Made by a program: the position numbers and the translations under genes. From Oryzias latipes (taxonomy: Eukaryota; Chordata; Actinopteri; Beloniformes; Adrianichthyidae): a stretch of DNA of 64,000 nucleotides. Below, one piece after another: positions 61,336 through 64,000 of this stretch. The DNA lies in assembly GCF_002234675.1 (NCBI RefSeq), contig NC_019875.2, positions 30,386,397 to 30,450,396 on the forward strand. Reading direction: 5' to 3'. Numbering within the stretch: position 1 is the stretch's first letter; each line of letters begins with the position of its first letter. The notes under the pieces are model-generated. The model saw only the letters and a list, made by a program, of their open reading frames with translations. It was not told where the DNA came from and ran no database searches.

Positions 61336-62229
61336 AGCCTTTGCATCTTCTGCACACATCTGCTGAGATCCTGATTCAAGTTTGAAAACTACAGGGAGGG
61401 TCTCCTCTGAGAAACCAAGAAGCAGGGAATTCAGGATTAAAGCCTCAAAGAAAAGTCAGCAGAAAACGACTTTTCAGTCGCATCAGTGAAACAGAATCGT
61501 CATGACGATGAAACATCTGCAGCTCGGTGTTTCCTGCAGATCAGAGTTTCTGAAACAAGCAGAGGAACTGTCAAAACTCAGTCAGAGGAAAGGACGACAG
61601 AGGACGCCGCTGGCCTCCAACAGGGACGCTGCTCGCCGTGTCCACGTCCTCCGTGTGCAGCGGGTTCGGTTCCTGAAGCAAATCAGAATGTCTTCATGAT
61701 GCTGATGTAGGTCCGACCCGCCAGCTCACTTTGAGACGTGCACAACAGAGAAAGCATCACAGTTTGAATCTTTAGAAGAAAAAAACGTTGTTCAGAAATG
61801 TGAGATGTGCCGTTGGAGGAGGGTTGATGTGAAACTGTGAGCAGCCATCGTCCCTTTGAAGCTTTTCACCTTATTTCAGCTTCAGATGCCAAATGAAGCT
61901 TTTTCTTTGTAAAGTCGCACAAACGGCATCAACAGTTGGATCAAATGTTTGTTTCCAGGCTGACCTGCGGATGACGAACACGTTTTTGCCATCAAAACAG
62001 AAAAAAGTCTGTAGAAATAAAACCCTCAACAGTACAGATTTCTGCTTTAGTGACTTTATGCTTTTCTCTTTTCAGACTGCTATGACTTGCTAAAGTTTCT
62101 GAGATGATTGTTTCTGAAATTTTCTTTTGTTTTTCTAAAACGTAATCCTGCTTTTTGAATATTGTTTTGCCTTTTTAACTGTCACTGTGACCTTTGAAAT
62201 GTTTTTACGTCGAGTGATTTGTTGATATG

Positions 62230-62670
62230 ATTTCCAATTCAGGGCCACCGTACTCTCCCCTTTTTGTTGCCGAGAGCTCTTTGTTTACACTCTCCTGCTA
62301 GCTTACAGCCCCTCACACCCCCAACCTAACATTAGCGGTGATCAATAACCGATCCATCCGTCCAGTTCTAATCCAGATTCCAGCTCTGACCAGGAAAACA
62401 AAGACGTTCATGGATCTGTTTGTCTGCAGGAGGATGATCAGAAAGGGGCGGAGCTGGGAGATTGAGGCCCCGCCCAGCGTATTTTCTACGTCACAAATAC
62501 AATCGTTTTTTCATCTGCTCCTGATTCTCAACGAGTTGAACAGAGAAATACTCAGAAATAAAGTTTTGAGCTGAAGTTTCCTCATCTATGTCCTTTATCA
62601 TCAGAAAAATGCCACAAGAACACGTTAGAAACACCCGAAACCCCATTTTCATTTGAGTGGGTCTTTAACA
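62230..62670. repeat. Possible dispersed teleost repeat
   Basis: Segments such as 'ctcacacccccaacctaaca', 'aacaaagacgttcatggatc' and 'aaataaagttttgagctga' resemble, from memory, a repeated fish sequence. It has an embedded AATAAA, and no second copy in this window. Confidence 0.35.
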
Positions 62671-64000
62671 ATGAGATCAAAACTAAAAGCCCCCCCATGA
62701 TTCACCCATGAGACGATTTAAAAGTCAAATGAAAATCAATCTTCTTCTTTTTTTCCGCGTCTGTCATCAGCACGCGGCCAAACGCTCCTCAGATATCGTC
62801 TTTCAGCCGAGGGCATTAATTCCCGATAATGAGGCTGCTCCGTGGACGTTGGGGGGTAACAGGTCAGCCGCAGGCACGCCGGGGCAGCCCCCCATCCGCC
62901 TGTCACGTACCCCCACTCTCACACATTCTGCCTGCACGCACGTCCGTGACCACACTTGTAATACGAACTCTGCCGCTGAGCAGAGCAGGCCTGTGATTAC
63001 AGCAGAACGGCGGGAACGCCATAATCACAAAGACTCAAATAGAAACGTGAATCCACAGATGATTCCAGATTGTTTCATTCCATCTGTTTACCGGAAGGCC
63101 CATTGTCCCTCCACAGGCCTTCAAGTGGTGACACGTAGTTTTGCTTTTACTCCACATCAAAGCTCAGGCAGCTTTTGTTCTGGAGCTCCAGCAAAAAACC
63201 TGAAAACGTGAGTTTGGTGTTTGCTCTCCACCGACGCCTCAGTGAGCTTCTGTCACGGCGGAAACCGTTAAACGGGCAGAAACTCTCACACCTCTGTGGG
63301 ATGAAAATGAGCTTCACCACACGTCTTCCTCTCATCAGCTTCTGGACGCACAGCTTCAGAGTTTAGTCTGACATCAGCCTCTCTGAAAGCCGCCGTTGCT
63401 GCGGCGCTGCTGCCTGGGACAGTCCACTCCGTTCCTGAAGTGAATGCTCGTCCTTGTTCCAGATTTAGTTCCTGCCCGTCACCATGGCCTGCTATTTGGT
63501 CTGCCATGTCTCAGGGCTGTGGGCTTATTTAATGAGCACTTTGATCCCACTCAGGTCTGGGGCTGCTGTTTACACGACCCTGAAGAAGAAAGAATGCATC
63601 CCTTTCTCTGCGGCGTCCAGCGCGGTGGCTGCACCACGACCCCGAAGACCTCGTCTTCATCCTCTTGCTCCGGGTGACCACAGCGAGGTCGTGGCCGGAC
63701 GCTCCGGCCAGAGCAGGAAGGGTTTTCGCTTTAAGTTCAGAAACAGATGACAGTCGTGGAAACAAAGACGGACAAATCGGTCTTGATTCCTTTGATTCCA
63801 GCTCAGAGCAGCAGCTGCTGCTCCTCTTAAAGCCGTTGTGCAGTAAAACACGTGTTCCAGATTAAGATTTCCTTTATCAGCCTCGTAAATTTCATAACTG
63901 AACCAAAAGAGACTCTTGGCTCTGCTCGCCACATCCGTCATCTCCAGCCTGGACACGGAGCAGCTGAGCTGTCAGAGCATCTGCATCCTAACAAGCTTCC
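62671..64000. other. Window end, no supported gene
   Basis: Several overlapping open frames occur at 63.1-63.9 kb in all frames. None has a recognisable domain or matching splice pattern. Nothing further is seen. Confidence 0.5.

Noticed and set aside
63444-63956. Overlapping frames in all phases at the window end considered as an exon of a next gene
   Set aside because: No recognisable protein family and no consistent acceptor/donor pair.

Overview
This is vertebrate nuclear DNA. It has multi-exon genes with GT-AG introns and AATAAA signals, dense simple repeats, and many decayed retroelements and DNA transposons. The gene set, the Rx and complexin protein types and the repeat families point to a teleost fish, probably a spiny-rayed one; I cannot name the species. 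No bacterial-type system, CRISPR array, intact virus or RNA gene was seen.

Layout: (1) 142-5779 (+), a complexin-4-type gene in three exons with a C-terminal CaaX box. (2) 5780-11263, spacer with a decayed Penelope-like element and a tRNA-headed repeat; a block at about 10.09-10.16 kb resembles an Otx/Sox-type enhancer. (3) 11264-16112 (+), an rx1/rx2-type retinal homeobox gene in three exons. (4) 16113-22953, spacer with an (AAACT)n satellite and possible enhancers. (5) 22954-25230 (+), a calreticulin in nine exons ending in KDEL, with a perfect ER-stress element about 150 bp upstream; its neighbours identify it as the fish calr3 orthologue. (6) 25.7-30.2 kb, repeat-rich spacer with a broken THAP gene, a TA-rich palindrome of about 335 bp and two abutting LINE remnants, the second ending about 80 bp before the next start codon. 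(7) 30248-43873 (+), eps15l1 in 23 exons (841 residues), with a Harbinger-like element nested inside a Tc1 element in one intron and a large minisatellite in another. (8) 45898-47297 (-), klf2 in three exons, converging on eps15l1. (9) 47.3-64 kb, no convincing gene; it holds a LINE remnant carrying a nested DNA element, a 12-bp minisatellite and dispersed repeats.

The calr3 > eps15l1 > < klf2 arrangement matches human 19p13.11, whereas cplx4 and rx correspond to the CPLX4-RAX pair on human chromosome 18. The genes are separate functional units: synaptic vesicle release in retinal ribbon synapses, eye-field specification, ER chaperoning, clathrin endocytosis and a shear-responsive transcription factor. 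All exon coordinates were worked out by eye from reading frame, splice-site phase and family resemblance. The most noteworthy observations are the ER-stress element, the nested transposons with a CTG duplication, the palindromic AT-rich repeat, the THAP pseudogene and the possible rx enhancer.
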